This document shows positions 56,605 through 64,000 of a stretch of 64,000 nt of DNA, piece by piece. The notes beneath the pieces are model-generated. The model was given only the letters and a program-made list of their open reading frames with translations. It was not told where the DNA came from and did no database searches. The first letter of the stretch is position 1, and every line of letters begins with the position of its first letter. The stretch comes from Geodermatophilus ruber (GTDB lineage Bacteria; Actinomycetota; Actinomycetes; Mycobacteriales; Geodermatophilaceae), in contig NZ_FOSW01000006.1 of assembly GCF_900114385.1 (NCBI RefSeq), positions 211,495 to 275,494 of the forward strand. Direction: 5' to 3'. A program made the position numbers and the translations under genes.

Positions 56605-58197
56605 TCAGGTCGTCAGTCCTCGGCTGGAGTCGCGGGAGAGCAGCACCGTAGCCGGTGCGCTGAGCAGCACCATGACCACGGCGTAGGGGGCGGCCGCGCC
56701 GTACTCCAGGGCGCTGCTGGCCGACCAGAACGCCGTCGCCAGGGTGGTGGTGCCGGTCGGGGCCAGCAGCAGCGTCGCGGTCAGCTCGGTGACGACGGCG
56801 AGGAAGACCAGGGCGGCGCCGGCGCCGATGCCCGGGGCCAGCAGCGGCAGGGTGACCCGGCGCAGCCGGTCCGGGGCCGAGGAGCCGAGCGAGGCGGCGA
56901 CGTCGTCGTAGAGCGGGGGCGACTGCTCGACCGCGGCACGGACGGTGACGATGGCCCGCGGCAGGAACAGGATCGCGTAGGCGGCCAGCAGCACCGGAAC
57001 GGTCTGGTAGAGCCAGGGCGTCGCGCGGATGGCGAGGGTGACCAGCGCGAGCGCGATGACGATCGCCGGGACCGAGCTGCCCAGGTAGGTGCTGCGCTCC
57101 AGCAGCGTGGCCACCCGACCCCGGGAGCGGACGGCCAGCCAGCCCGTGGGCAGGGCCATCGCGGTGGTGACGACGGCGGCCGCGGCGGCCAGCCCGAGCG
57201 TCGTCCCCGTGGTGGTGGCGAGGGCGCCGAGGTCCAGGGCCGTGGAGGAGCCGCGGACCAGCCAGGTGCCGAGGCCGGCCAGCGGGACGGCGAGGGAGAG
57301 CCCGACCAGTGCCGCGAGCGCCAGCAGGGAGGGGACGGTCAGCGCGCCCAGCCGCACCCGCCGGCCGGGGCGGGCCACCCCCGCCCCGGTGCGCGCGTAG
57401 CCGCGGCGGCCGCGCAGCCGCAGCTCGGCGAGGAGCAGGAAGAGGCAGAGCAGCACGAGGACGCCGGCGAGCGTCGTCGCGCCCGGCCCGTTGAACGTGG
57501 CCCGGTACTGGTCGTAGATGGCCGTGGTGAACGTCGGGTAGCGCAGCATCTGCAGCGCCCCGAACTCGGCGAGCACGTGCAGGGCGACCAGCAGGCTCCC
57601 GCCCAGCAGCGCGACCCGCAGCTGCGGGAGCTGCACCCGCCGGAAGACCGCCCAGCTGGACAGCCCCAGGCCGCGGGCGGTGTCCTCGAGCGCCGGGTCC
57701 AGGCCGCGGAAGGCGGCCACGACCGGCAGGTACACGAACGGGAAGTAGGACAGGGTCACGACCAGCAGCGCACCGGCGTAGGTGTCCACGCCGGGCAGCA
57801 GCGAGATCCACGCGAAGCTGTTGACGAACGCCGGGACGGCCAGCGGGGCGACCAGCAGCACGTGCCACACCCGGCGACCGGGGACCGAGGTGCGCTCCAC
57901 CAGCCACGCCGCGCCGACGCCCAGCACCGCGCAGAGCACCACGGTGCCGCCGGCGAGCCGGGCGGTGTTCCACAGCAGCTCGCCCACCCGGGGGCGCAGC
58001 ACCAGCTCCCGGATGCCGCTCCAGCCCAGCCCGGCCGTGGAGACGGCGATGTAGCCCAGGGGCAGCAGCGCCAGCGCCGCCACGGCCGCGGCCAGCAGCA
58101 GGGTGACCGGGGTGCGGCGCAGCCCCGGGCGGCGCGCGCGCACCGGGCCCGGGGTGCCCGGCCCGGCCGGCGCCCCGGGCCGTGCGGCCGGTGACAC
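56605..58197 (-). CDS. fbpB: Ferric iron ABC transporter permease (fused, two-domain)
   Basis: Permease of 530 residues with about twelve TM helices in two halves. Each has the EAA-type cytosolic loop: EDTARGLGLSSWAVFRRVQL in the first and DDVAASLGSSAPDRLRRVTL in the second. This is the FbpB/AfuB double-permease layout. A Pro/Ala/Arg lead of about 35 residues precedes TM1. GTG 58197 is used; a CTG overlapping the substrate-binding stop is an alternative start. Works with the genes on both sides. Confidence 0.92.
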   Translation of the reverse strand: MSPAARPGAPAGPGTPGPVRARRPGLRRTPVTLLLAAAVAALALLPLGYIAVSTAGLGWSGIRELVLRPRVGELLWNTARLAGGTVVLCAVLGVGAAWLVERTSVPGRRVWHVLLVAPLAVPAFVNSFAWISLLPGVDTYAGALLVVTLSYFPFVYLPVVAAFRGLDPALEDTARGLGLSSWAVFRRVQLPQLRVALLGGSLLVALHVLAEFGALQMLRYPTFTTAIYDQYRATFNGPGATTLAGVLVLLCLFLLLAELRLRGRRGYARTGAGVARPGRRVRLGALTVPSLLALAALVGLSLAVPLAGLGTWLVRGSSTALDLGALATTTGTTLGLAAAAAVVTTAMALPTGWLAVRSRGRVATLLERSTYLGSSVPAIVIALALVTLAIRATPWLYQTVPVLLAAYAILFLPRAIVTVRAAVEQSPPLYDDVAASLGSSAPDRLRRVTLPLLAPGIGAGAALVFLAVVTELTATLLLAPTGTTTLATAFWSASSALEYGAAAPYAVVMVLLSAPATVLLSRDSSRGLTT

Positions 58198-58205
58198 GGC
58201 GGCGC

Positions 58206-59228
58206 TCAGAGCAGCCCCACCTCCTGCATGAGCTCGGTGACCCGCCGCTGGTCGAGGGCGCCGGGGTCGACCGGTGGGGCCTGCAGGTCGGCCAGTGGGG
58301 GCAGCACGTCGGCGGAGGCGACGCCGGTGCCCACCGCGTACTCCAGCGCCGAGCTCTCGGCCAGCCGCTGCTGCGCCGCCGGGCTGGTCAGGTAGGCGAC
58401 CAGCCGCTGGGCCTCCTCGGGCTGGTCGCTGGAGGCGAGGACGCCGGCGCCGGAGACGCTGAGGAACGCGCCCGGGTCCTGGTTGCCGAAGTAGTGCAGG
58501 CGGGCGTCGTCCCCCTTGAGCGCCTTCTCCGCCTGGTCGCGGTACCAGTAGTAGTGGTACATGATCCCGGCGTCGATCTCGCCCTCGTCGGCGGCCACCA
58601 TGACCGCGGTGTTGCTCTGGTAGACGGCGGCGTTGCGCTCGAGACCCTCCAGCCAGGCGCGGGTGGCCTCCTCCCCCCGCAGGGCGAGGACGGCGCTGAC
58701 GATCGCCTGGAAGTCCGCGCCGCCGGCGGCGATGCCGATCCGCCCCTCCCACTCCGGGTCGGCCAGGTCGAGGATCGACGCGGGCAGCTCCGCCTCGGGC
58801 AGCTGGGCGGGGTTGTGGACCAGGACGGTGGAGCGTGCGGCGAAGCCGGTCCAGTTGCCCGACGAGGGGCGGTACTGCTCCCCGACCTGGTCGAGGGTCG
58901 CCTGGTCGAGCGGGGCCAGCAGGCCCTCGTCGTCGAGGACGTCGATCGCCGGGCTGTTCTCGGTGAGGAACACGTCGGCCGGCGAGGCCTCGCCCTCCTG
59001 CACGATCTGGTTGGCCAGCTCCGCGTCGTTGGCGTCGCGGAACTCCAGCGCGATGCCGGTCTCCTCGGTGAAGTCCTCGAGCATGGTCCGGATCAGGCTC
59101 TCGTGCTGGGCGCTGTAGACGGTCAGCGTCCCGGCGGCGGCCGCGTCGTTCGAGCCGCAGCCGGCGAGCACACCGGCCGCGGTGAGGGGAGCCGCGAGAA
59201 TCGCGGTCACCCGCGCGAGCCTGGTCAC
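58206..59228 (-). CDS. fbpA: Ferric iron ABC transporter substrate-binding lipoprotein
   Basis: Lipoprotein of 340 residues; signal peptide and lipobox LAGC (Cys about 24). The bacterial transferrin-like fold has LTVYSAQHESLIRTMLEDF, ADVFLTENSPAIDVLDDEGL and the iron-binding tyrosine cluster GIMYHYYWYRDQAEKAL (three Tyr). It binds Fe(III) outside the membrane. GTG 59228 follows GGAGGAACCAC. The iron box at 59246-59264 overlaps a TATCTT -10. First gene of the run. Confidence 0.93.
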   Translation of the reverse strand: MTRLARVTAILAAPLTAAGVLAGCGSNDAAAAGTLTVYSAQHESLIRTMLEDFTEETGIALEFRDANDAELANQIVQEGEASPADVFLTENSPAIDVLDDEGLLAPLDQATLDQVGEQYRPSSGNWTGFAARSTVLVHNPAQLPEAELPASILDLADPEWEGRIGIAAGGADFQAIVSAVLALRGEEATRAWLEGLERNAAVYQSNTAVMVAADEGEIDAGIMYHYYWYRDQAEKALKGDDARLHYFGNQDPGAFLSVSGAGVLASSDQPEEAQRLVAYLTSPAAQQRLAESSALEYAVGTGVASADVLPPLADLQAPPVDPGALDQRRVTELMQEVGLL

Positions 59229-59245
59229 GTGGTTCCTCCGGGAAG

Positions 59246-59264
59246 ATAGGCAAGGCAGACCTAA
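59246..59264 (-). promoter_or_regulatory. ideR: IdeR iron box before the ferric transporter genes
   Basis: On the minus strand TTAGGTCTGCCTTGCCTAT matches about 13 of 19 consensus positions, including both outer half-sites TTAGGT and CCTA. It lies 18-36 nt before the fbpA GTG and overlaps a TATCTT -10 (59243-59248). Confidence 0.7.
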
Positions 59265-59323
59265 CCGGAAGGTGTATCACGACCGGCGGCCGGGCGGGTG
59301 GGCGCATCGGCTACAACTGGCCC

Positions 59324-59788
59324 ATGCCCTCCGGAGAGCGCTCCGCCCCACCGCGCCTGCGCACGGCCCGCTTCGCCGAGCTGACCCCCTTCGAGCTCTA
59401 CGCGCTCTGCCGGCTCCGGGTCGACGTCTTCGTCGTCGAGCAGCGGTGCCCCTACCCCGAGCTCGACGGCCGGGACGCCGAGCCGGCCACCGTGCACCTG
59501 TGGTTCGAGGACGACAGCGGCGTGCTGGCGACGATCCGGGTGCTCGACGAGGGGGAGCGTCGCACCATCGGCCGGGTTGCGACGGCGGCGTCCGCCCGTG
59601 GCCGCGGGCTGGCCGGCCGGCTGCTCGAGGCCGGCATCGAGCTCTGCGGGGACGCCCCGATCTCCCTCGGCGCGCAGGCGCACCTGGAGGGCTGGTACGG
59701 CACGTTCGGCTTCCGCCGCAGCGGCCCCGGCTACGTGGAGGACGGCATTCCGCACGTCCCGATGCGCCGCGAGCCCACCGCGCCGTGA
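59324..59788 (+). CDS. GNAT acetyltransferase, ElaA-like
   Basis: Protein of 154 residues: LTPFELYALCRLRVDVFVVE (ElaA opening LRxxVFVVEQ), WFEDDSGVLATIRVLDEGE, RVATAASARGRGLAGRLLEA (acetyl-CoA loop RGRGLAG), and HLEGWYGTFGFRRSGPGYVE. The family is an N-acetyltransferase of unknown substrate. TACAAC lies 6 nt before ATG 59324, suggesting leaderless expression. Its stop overlaps the GTG of the next gene. Confidence 0.93.
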   Translation: MPSGERSAPPRLRTARFAELTPFELYALCRLRVDVFVVEQRCPYPELDGRDAEPATVHLWFEDDSGVLATIRVLDEGERRTIGRVATAASARGRGLAGRLLEAGIELCGDAPISLGAQAHLEGWYGTFGFRRSGPGYVEDGIPHVPMRREPTAP

Positions 59789-60105
59789 CCCTGCCCGACG
59801 AGGAGTCCGCAGCCCTGCTGCGGGCCGCGGCCGACCGGCTGGAGGCCCTCGCGGGACGGACGACGCCCGGCGACTGGCGGGCCGGCGGGCTGCTGGCCAC
59901 CCGGCCGGAGGTCGTCGCGCACCTCCCCGGGGGCGGCACCGAGCACGTGGCCGAGGCGCGGGCGGGCACGGCCGGGTGGATCGCCGCGCTGTCCCCCGAC
60001 GTCGCCGGCCCGCTGGCGGCCTGGCTGCGGGCCGCGGCCGGGGTGCGGCCGGTGACCGGCCCCGCCGTCGCCGTCGCCCGGGCGCTGCTGGCCCGGCTGC
60101 CCTGA
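59785..60105 (+). CDS. Small helical protein coupled to the GNAT gene
   Basis: Protein of 106 residues from GTG 59785 overlapping the GNAT stop. It consists of Ala/Leu-rich helices (EESAALLRAAADRLEALAGR; VAGPLAAWLRAAAGVRPVTG) with a central TTPGDWRAGGLLATRPEVVA. No membrane or signal segment. I do not recognise the family. Coupling to the GNAT gene suggests a related function. Confidence 0.7.
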   Translation: MTLPDEESAALLRAAADRLEALAGRTTPGDWRAGGLLATRPEVVAHLPGGGTEHVAEARAGTAGWIAALSPDVAGPLAAWLRAAAGVRPVTGPAVAVARALLARLP

Positions 60106-60131
60106 GATCCGGCGGGGGCGCGTACGGCCGC

Positions 60132-61394
60132 TCAGCGCAGCGGACCGCCGCAGGCCGCCGCGCGATCCGACAGCAGGACGCGCTCCTGCTCGTTGCGGGT
60201 CAGCGCGGCGGCGCGTTCGAACTCGGCCCGGGCCTCCGTCGCGCGGCCGAGCCGGGCCAGCAGGTCGCCGCGGACGCTCGGCAGCAGGTGGTAGCCGCGC
60301 AGCGCCGGGACGTCGACCAGCGCGTCGACCAGCTCCAGCCCGGCGCCGGGACCGTAGGCGCGGGAGACCGCGACCGCGCGGTTGAGCTCGACCACCGGGG
60401 AGGGCGCCAGCTCGGCGAGCGCCTCGTACAGGGCGGCGATGCGGATCCAGTCGGTCTCCGCCGCCGTCCGCGCCCGGGCGTGGCACGCGGCGATCGCGGC
60501 CTGCAGCGCGTACGGGCCGAGCGCGGTGCCGGTCCGCTCGGCGCGGCGCAGCGCGGCCAGCCCGCGGCCGATGAGGACGTGGTCCCAGCGGCCGCGGTCC
60601 TGCTCGTCCAGCAGCACCGGCTCGCCGGTCGGGCCGATCCGGGCCCGCATGCGGGAGGCCTGGATCTCCATCAGCGCCACGAGCCCGTGCACCTCGGGCT
60701 CCTCCGGCGTCAGCTCGGCGAGGACGCGCCCGAGCCGCAGCGCCTCCTGGCAGAGCGTCGGGCGGGTCCAGTGCGCGCCCGCGGTCGCCGCGTAGCCCTC
60801 GTTGAAGATGAGGTAGACCACCTCGAGCACCGAGGAGAGCCGGGCGGTGAAGTCCGGGCCGGTCGGCATCTCGAACGGGACGGCGGCCGCGGCCAGGGTC
60901 CGCTTGGCGCGGACGATGCGCTGGGCGACGGTCGACTCGGCGACCAGGAAGGCCCGCGCGATCTCATCGGTGGCGAGCCCGCCGAGCAGGCGCAGGGTGA
61001 GGGCGAGCCGAGCCTCGCGGGAGAGCACCGGGTGGCAGGCGATGAAGACCAGGCGGAGCAGGTCGTCCTCGACCACCTCGTCGAGCGCCGCCGCCCAGTC
61101 GGGCTCCTCGGCCTCCTGCAGGTCGCGGCCGAGCTGCGCGGTCTTGCGCTCGAGCCGCTCGGCGCGGCGGAACACGTCGACGGCGCGGTGCTTGGCGGTG
61201 GCCATCAGCCAGGCCGCCGGCTTGTCGGGGACGCCGGTCTGCGGCCACCGCTCCAGCGCCGCGACCAGCGCGTCCTGGGCCAGCTCCTCGGCCAGGCCGA
61301 CGTCCCCGGTGACGCGGGCGAGGGCGGCGACGAGCTTGGCGGACTCGATCCGCCACACGGCCTCGACGACCCGGTGCGTCGTCCCGCTGCTCAT
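60132..61394 (-). CDS. ECF42-type sigma factor with C-terminal TPR-like domain
   Basis: Sigma factor of 420 residues. Region 2: RIESAKLVAALARVTGDVGL, AEELAQDALVAALERWPQTG, WLMATAKHRAVDVFRRAERL; region 4: FIACHPVLSREARLALTLRL and GGLATDEIARAFLVAESTVA. The long C-terminal domain (about 185-420) contains the TPR-like repeats of ECF42 proteins, which act without a classical anti-sigma factor. It starts at ATG 61394, 19 bp after the YCII-type gene, the usual ECF42 partner. The C-terminal domain probably controls activity. Confidence 0.92.
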   Translation of the reverse strand: MSSGTTHRVVEAVWRIESAKLVAALARVTGDVGLAEELAQDALVAALERWPQTGVPDKPAAWLMATAKHRAVDVFRRAERLERKTAQLGRDLQEAEEPDWAAALDEVVEDDLLRLVFIACHPVLSREARLALTLRLLGGLATDEIARAFLVAESTVAQRIVRAKRTLAAAAVPFEMPTGPDFTARLSSVLEVVYLIFNEGYAATAGAHWTRPTLCQEALRLGRVLAELTPEEPEVHGLVALMEIQASRMRARIGPTGEPVLLDEQDRGRWDHVLIGRGLAALRRAERTGTALGPYALQAAIAACHARARTAAETDWIRIAALYEALAELAPSPVVELNRAVAVSRAYGPGAGLELVDALVDVPALRGYHLLPSVRGDLLARLGRATEARAEFERAAALTRNEQERVLLSDRAAACGGPLR

Positions 61395-61413
61395 CGCCGC
61401 CCCTCCCCGACCG

Positions 61414-61839
61414 TCAGGACTTCTGCTGGGCCTCGACCATCGCCCGCAGCCGGTCATCCCGCTCGCGCAGCTCGGGGGTGAAGGCGTCGCCGAAGTCGTC
61501 GACCTCGAAGACCTGCCGGACCTCGAGCTCGTCGTTGCGGAACGGTGCCCGCCGCACCCACTCCTCGATCTCCTCGCGGGAGGAGACCTGCAGGATCCAG
61601 TAGCCGGCGATCAGCTCCTTGGACTCGGCGAACGGGCCGTCGACGACGGTGCTCTTCCCCTCGCCGTCGTAGCGCACCCGGAACCCGCGGGAGCTGGGGT
61701 GCAGCCCGTCGCCGGCGAGCATGACGCCGGCCTTCACCAGCTCCTCGTTGTAGGCGCCCATCTCGGCCAGCTCCTGCTCGGTGGGCATGACGCCGTTCTC
61801 GGTGTCCTCGTTGGCCTTGACGATCACCATGTAACGCAT
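61414..61839 (-). CDS. YCII/DGPF domain protein
   Basis: Protein of 141 residues: RYMVIVKANEDTENGVMPTE opens the ferredoxin-like fold, GVMLAGDGLHPSSRGFRVRY and the DGPFAESKELIAGYWILQVS motif (VDGPF) are diagnostic, and the tail ELRERDDRLRAMVEAQQ follows. Members are linked with ECF42 sigma factors and are likely direct targets or signal partners of the downstream sigma. ATG 61839. Confidence 0.95.
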   Translation of the reverse strand: MRYMVIVKANEDTENGVMPTEQELAEMGAYNEELVKAGVMLAGDGLHPSSRGFRVRYDGEGKSTVVDGPFAESKELIAGYWILQVSSREEIEEWVRRAPFRNDELEVRQVFEVDDFGDAFTPELRERDDRLRAMVEAQQKS

Positions 61840-62012
61840 CGCGGCTTCTCCTCGTGTGTCCCGGCGGGGGCCGATCCTGTCGACCGGCGCGAGCCCGCGC
61901 TACTGAGACGTCGAACGGCAGCCTCCCTGATCGACAGGAGCGCCGAGATTTTTTTCCGCCGGCGCCCGGCCCCGCGGTCTCCCCGCGCCGCGGGCTTTCC
62001 GGCACGCCTGGC

Positions 62013-62018
62013 TAGCGT
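62013..62018 (+). promoter_or_regulatory. -10 element of the IclR gene
   Basis: TAGCGT, 6 nt, then GTG 62025; no Shine-Dalgarno. Leaderless pattern. Confidence 0.5.
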
Positions 62019-62024
62019 TGCCGG

Positions 62025-62774
62025 GTGACCGCTGCCCGGACGCCTCCCCCGGCGTACCTGGTGGACGCCGCCGACAAGGCGCTGCAGCTGGTGGTGCTGC
62101 TGCAGACCACCGAGTCGGTGAGCGTCAGCGAGGCGGCGGCACACCTGGACGTCGCCCGCTCCACCGCCCACCGGCTGCTGGCCACTTTGCGGCACCGGGA
62201 GTTCGCCGTGCAGTCGGGTGACCGCCGGTACCGGGCCGGTCCCGCGCTGCGCCGCACGGTGGCCCGCCCACGCTCCACCTCAGCGCTGGTCGAGCTGGCC
62301 GCGCCGCTGCTGCGCCGGCTGCGCGACGAGGTCGACGAGACCGTGCACCTGGTCGTGCTCGACGGGGCGGAGGTGGTGTTCCTGCACAGCGAGGAGAGCC
62401 GCCAGCCGCTGCGGATCGGCTCCCGCGCCGGCGCCCGGCTGCCCGCCCGCCACGCCTCGGGGGGCAAGGTGCTGCTGGCCGCGCTGGAGCCCGCGGAGGT
62501 CGACGCCCGCCTGGGGGGCGAGCTGACCGCCACGGAGCTGGCCGCGCTGCACGAGCAGCTGGCCGGTGTCCGTGCCGCCGGGTACGGGCTCAACCAGGGC
62601 GACACGGAGCCTGGCATCAGCGCGATCGGCGTCCCGGTTCTCGACGACCACGGAGTCGCGATCGCCGCCGTCTCGGTGTCGGTGCCGGCGATGCGGCTGC
62701 CCCGGGCCCGACTGCCCGAGCTCACCGGCGCGCTGCGCCGCTGCGCCGCCGACCTGACCAGCCTCGCGGGTTGA
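62025..62774 (+). CDS. IclR family transcriptional regulator
   Basis: Regulator of 249 residues. The N-terminal HTH (about 15-75) reads KALQLVVLLQTTESVSVSEA and AAHLDVARSTAHRLLATLRH. The C-terminal IclR effector domain (about 80-245) has HLVVLDGAEVVFLHSEESRQ, ARLPARHASGGKVLLAALEP, and GYGLNQGDTEPGISAIGVPV. No target genes are adjacent on either side that would fix the effector. Leaderless promoter pattern at 62013-62018. Confidence 0.93.
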   Translation: MTAARTPPPAYLVDAADKALQLVVLLQTTESVSVSEAAAHLDVARSTAHRLLATLRHREFAVQSGDRRYRAGPALRRTVARPRSTSALVELAAPLLRRLRDEVDETVHLVVLDGAEVVFLHSEESRQPLRIGSRAGARLPARHASGGKVLLAALEPAEVDARLGGELTATELAALHEQLAGVRAAGYGLNQGDTEPGISAIGVPVLDDHGVAIAAVSVSVPAMRLPRARLPELTGALRRCAADLTSLAG

Positions 62775-63112
62775 GCCTGCCGGGGCTGGCCGCGCTCGAG
62801 CCGCGCTTGATCGGCCCGGGTCGCCAGGCGCACCTCGGGCCGGACGTCCACGACCATGCGGCGGAGGCTGGCGGGCTCGGCCGGTGTCCGACCAGAGAAG
62901 GCTGCCACGGCGCGGGTGGTGCGCCGCACTGCGCTCACCGTGCGCTGTGCTACCCGGGCGGGGACACCGCCTTCAGTTGGCCCCGACACGAGCGTGGCCG
63001 GCCCACCGCAGCGAGTCCTTCACAGGGTGCGCCCCCTCCGTTCGAAGAGAGACGACTGCGCTACCCAAGAGCCTTGTTCGGGCTGGTCAGCAGGCACATG
63101 AAACCGCTATCA
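62775..63112. other. 338-bp intergenic region before the SOS box
   Basis: No supported gene. On the minus strand a short coding-like stretch (RTPAEPASLRRMVVDVRPE, about 62845-62905) is visible but has no clear start or family. Otherwise nothing was recognised until the TATCAT -10 at 63108-63113. Confidence 0.35.
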
Positions 63113-63128
63113 TCGAACATGTGTTCGA
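63113..63128 (+). promoter_or_regulatory. lexA: LexA-binding SOS box
   Basis: TCGAACATGTGTTCGA matches the actinobacterial SOS consensus TCGAAC-N4-GTTCGA exactly. It covers the predicted start of transcription and the GTG start codon of the DUF222 gene, and abuts a TATCAT -10, so LexA would block the promoter. Confidence 0.88.
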
Positions 63129-64000
63129 GATGTTGGAAGGCTCGTCAGTCGAGTCCTGCGTGCGCGGGTGGCTGCTGGGGGCCCGGCGCTCGGTCGGCCG
63201 GGCGCACCGGTTCCGGACGCCGCTGAAGTTGCCTGCCGACCCACCGCGGTTCCGCGATGCGGGCATGGAGGAGCAGCCCCCGACGCCGCTGGCGCGGCTG
63301 CTCGAGGAGGGCGCCGCGCAGCTGGACCGCGCCGAGCACGCGCACCGGGCGGCGGGGCGGGCGGCTGCGGGGCGGTTCCGGGCGCTGGCCGCCTTCGCCC
63401 GGTGCCGCCCGGCCGGGTCCCTCGACCGGATGCCGGGTGAGCGGGGTGCGGCCTCGGCGGCGTCCCGGGCGGCGCGCCCGGCGGTGTTGACCAACGTGTC
63501 GGAGTGGGCGGTCGATGAGGTGGCGGTCCGGCTGCGGCTGACCGCGCACGCCGCCCAGGCGCTGCTGGAGCAGGCGGTGATCCTGGACGAGCAGCTGCCG
63601 GCCACCCTGGCCGCCCTGGAGGCCGGGCGACTCGGCGAGCGGCACGCCGCGGTGCTGGCCGACCTGCTGCCGCTGCTGGCCGACCCCGCCGTGCGGGCGG
63701 CGGTCGAGGCCGGGCTGCTGGCCCGGCTGGGCTCGAAGACCCCGCCCCAGCTGCGCGAGGCCACCCGGCGGGCGGTCCTGCGCGCCGACCCGAACGCCGC
63801 GCTGCGCCGGGCCGCCGCGGCGCTGCGCGAGCGCGGCGTGCGGCTGCATCCCGGCCAGGACTGCATGGCCACCCTGGCCGCGGTGCTGCCCGCCCCGGTC
63901 GCCCGGGCCTGCCACGCCGCCCTCGAGCAGTACGCCGCCGCCTGCGCGGTCGCCGGGGACGAGCGGACCCAGCAGGCGCGGATGGCCGACTGCCTCACCG
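63121..64000 (+). CDS. DUF222 (13E12-type) HNH endonuclease-like protein, C-terminus cut by window edge
   Basis: At least 293 residues of an open frame from GTG 63121 (ATG 63130 is an in-frame alternative). The DUF222 body reads ARLLEEGAAQLDRAEHAHRA, NVSEWAVDEVAVRLRLTAHA, ATLAALEAGRLGERHAAVLA and HPGQDCMATLAAVLPAPVAR. In such proteins an HNH nuclease motif usually follows, beyond this window. An SOS box sits on the start, as reported for 13E12 genes in mycobacteria. These genes are repeated many times in Geodermatophilaceae-like genomes as I recall. Leaderless from TATCAT. Confidence 0.85.
   Translation, partial: MFEMLEGSSVESCVRGWLLGARRSVGRAHRFRTPLKLPADPPRFRDAGMEEQPPTPLARLLEEGAAQLDRAEHAHRAAGRAAAGRFRALAAFARCRPAGSLDRMPGERGAASAASRAARPAVLTNVSEWAVDEVAVRLRLTAHAAQALLEQAVILDEQLPATLAALEAGRLGERHAAVLADLLPLLADPAVRAAVEAGLLARLGSKTPPQLREATRRAVLRADPNAALRRAAAALRERGVRLHPGQDCMATLAAVLPAPVARACHAALEQYAAACAVAGDERTQQARMADCLT

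Noticed and set aside
59785..60105. Antitoxin partner for the GNAT protein (GNAT-type toxin system)
   Set aside because: The upstream GNAT is ElaA-like rather than a TacT-type toxin, the order is reversed for a RHH antitoxin, and no RHH motif is visible.
1..64000. CRISPR arrays, tRNA or rRNA genes, insertion sequences, prophage
   Set aside because: No regularly spaced repeats, cloverleaf sequences, transposase motifs or phage structural genes were seen. A tRNA scan would be decisive, as short RNAs can be missed by eye.

Overview
The window is very GC-rich actinobacterial chromosome. GTG starts are frequent, genes are packed in overlapping (ATGA/GTGA) operons, and several genes have a TAnnnT -10 element 6-8 nt before the start codon, which suggests leaderless transcripts. 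Gene content (CydDC fusion, IdeR/DtxR, ECF42-YCII pair, DUF222 HNH protein, DUF4192, DUF6328, MASE1-PP2C, GAF-ANTAR) points to a soil or rock actinomycete. Geodermatophilaceae (Geodermatophilus, Blastococcus or Modestobacter type) is my best guess, from gene-content memory only. No tRNA, rRNA, CRISPR array, complete IS element or prophage was seen.

Layout. 1-4.4 kb: D-Ala-D-Ala ligase (cut by the edge) and alanine racemase, divergent from a VanR/VanS-like two-component system. 4.5-7.9 kb: an alkylation-repair operon (Ogt, ECF sigma, second Ogt, 2OG-Fe(II) oxygenase, stand-alone Ada zinc domain), bracketed by two direct repeats that are truncated 5' pieces of a HhH-GPD glycosylase-like gene; a third copy lies at 13.4 kb. 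7.9-14 kb: regulator-rich and decaying (FMN reductase, broken HxlR gene, AraC regulator, three related GAF/LuxR regulators of which one is N-truncated, DUF1622 membrane protein). 14.7-18.7 kb: MASE1-GAF-PP2C phosphatase, dtd, and a group 2 sigma factor. 18.7-25.7 kb: protein acetyltransferase overlapping an AcuC-type deacetylase, divergent IdeR, and an S9 peptidase. 25.8-35.4 kb: DUF4192, a lipoprotein, a Dabb protein, a five-gene coupled glycan operon (GT4, methyltransferase, alpha/alpha-toroid protein, two GT2) and a yibE-methyltransferase-traR operon. 35.5-37.7 kb: STAS, Hsp20, MerR, CsoR, CopZ. 37.7-45 kb: M56 peptidase and BlaI repressor facing cydAB-cydDC across two perfect dyad operators. 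45-53 kb: small metabolic, membrane and hypothetical genes and a GT39-like glycosyltransferase. 53.2-59.3 kb: an iron-box-controlled run: ferric ABC transporter followed by aldolase, NDP-sugar epimerase and GT2. 59.3-64 kb: GNAT, ECF42 sigma plus YCII, IclR, and an SOS-box-controlled DUF222/HNH protein running off the edge.

How the parts fit. Much of the window is stress response: alkylation damage (4.7-7.7 kb), SOS (63.1 kb), iron (IdeR at 22.8 kb with boxes at 55.5 and 59.25 kb), copper (CsoR operator at 37.06 kb), respiration under BlaI control, and general stress (PP2C, STAS, SigB-like sigma, Hsp20). The features I find most unusual are the dispersed HhH-GPD fragments around the dismantled Ada-like operon, the paired BlaI-type operators in front of cytochrome bd, the iron box feeding sugar genes, and a palindromic terminator-like repeat seen twice with compensatory stem changes.
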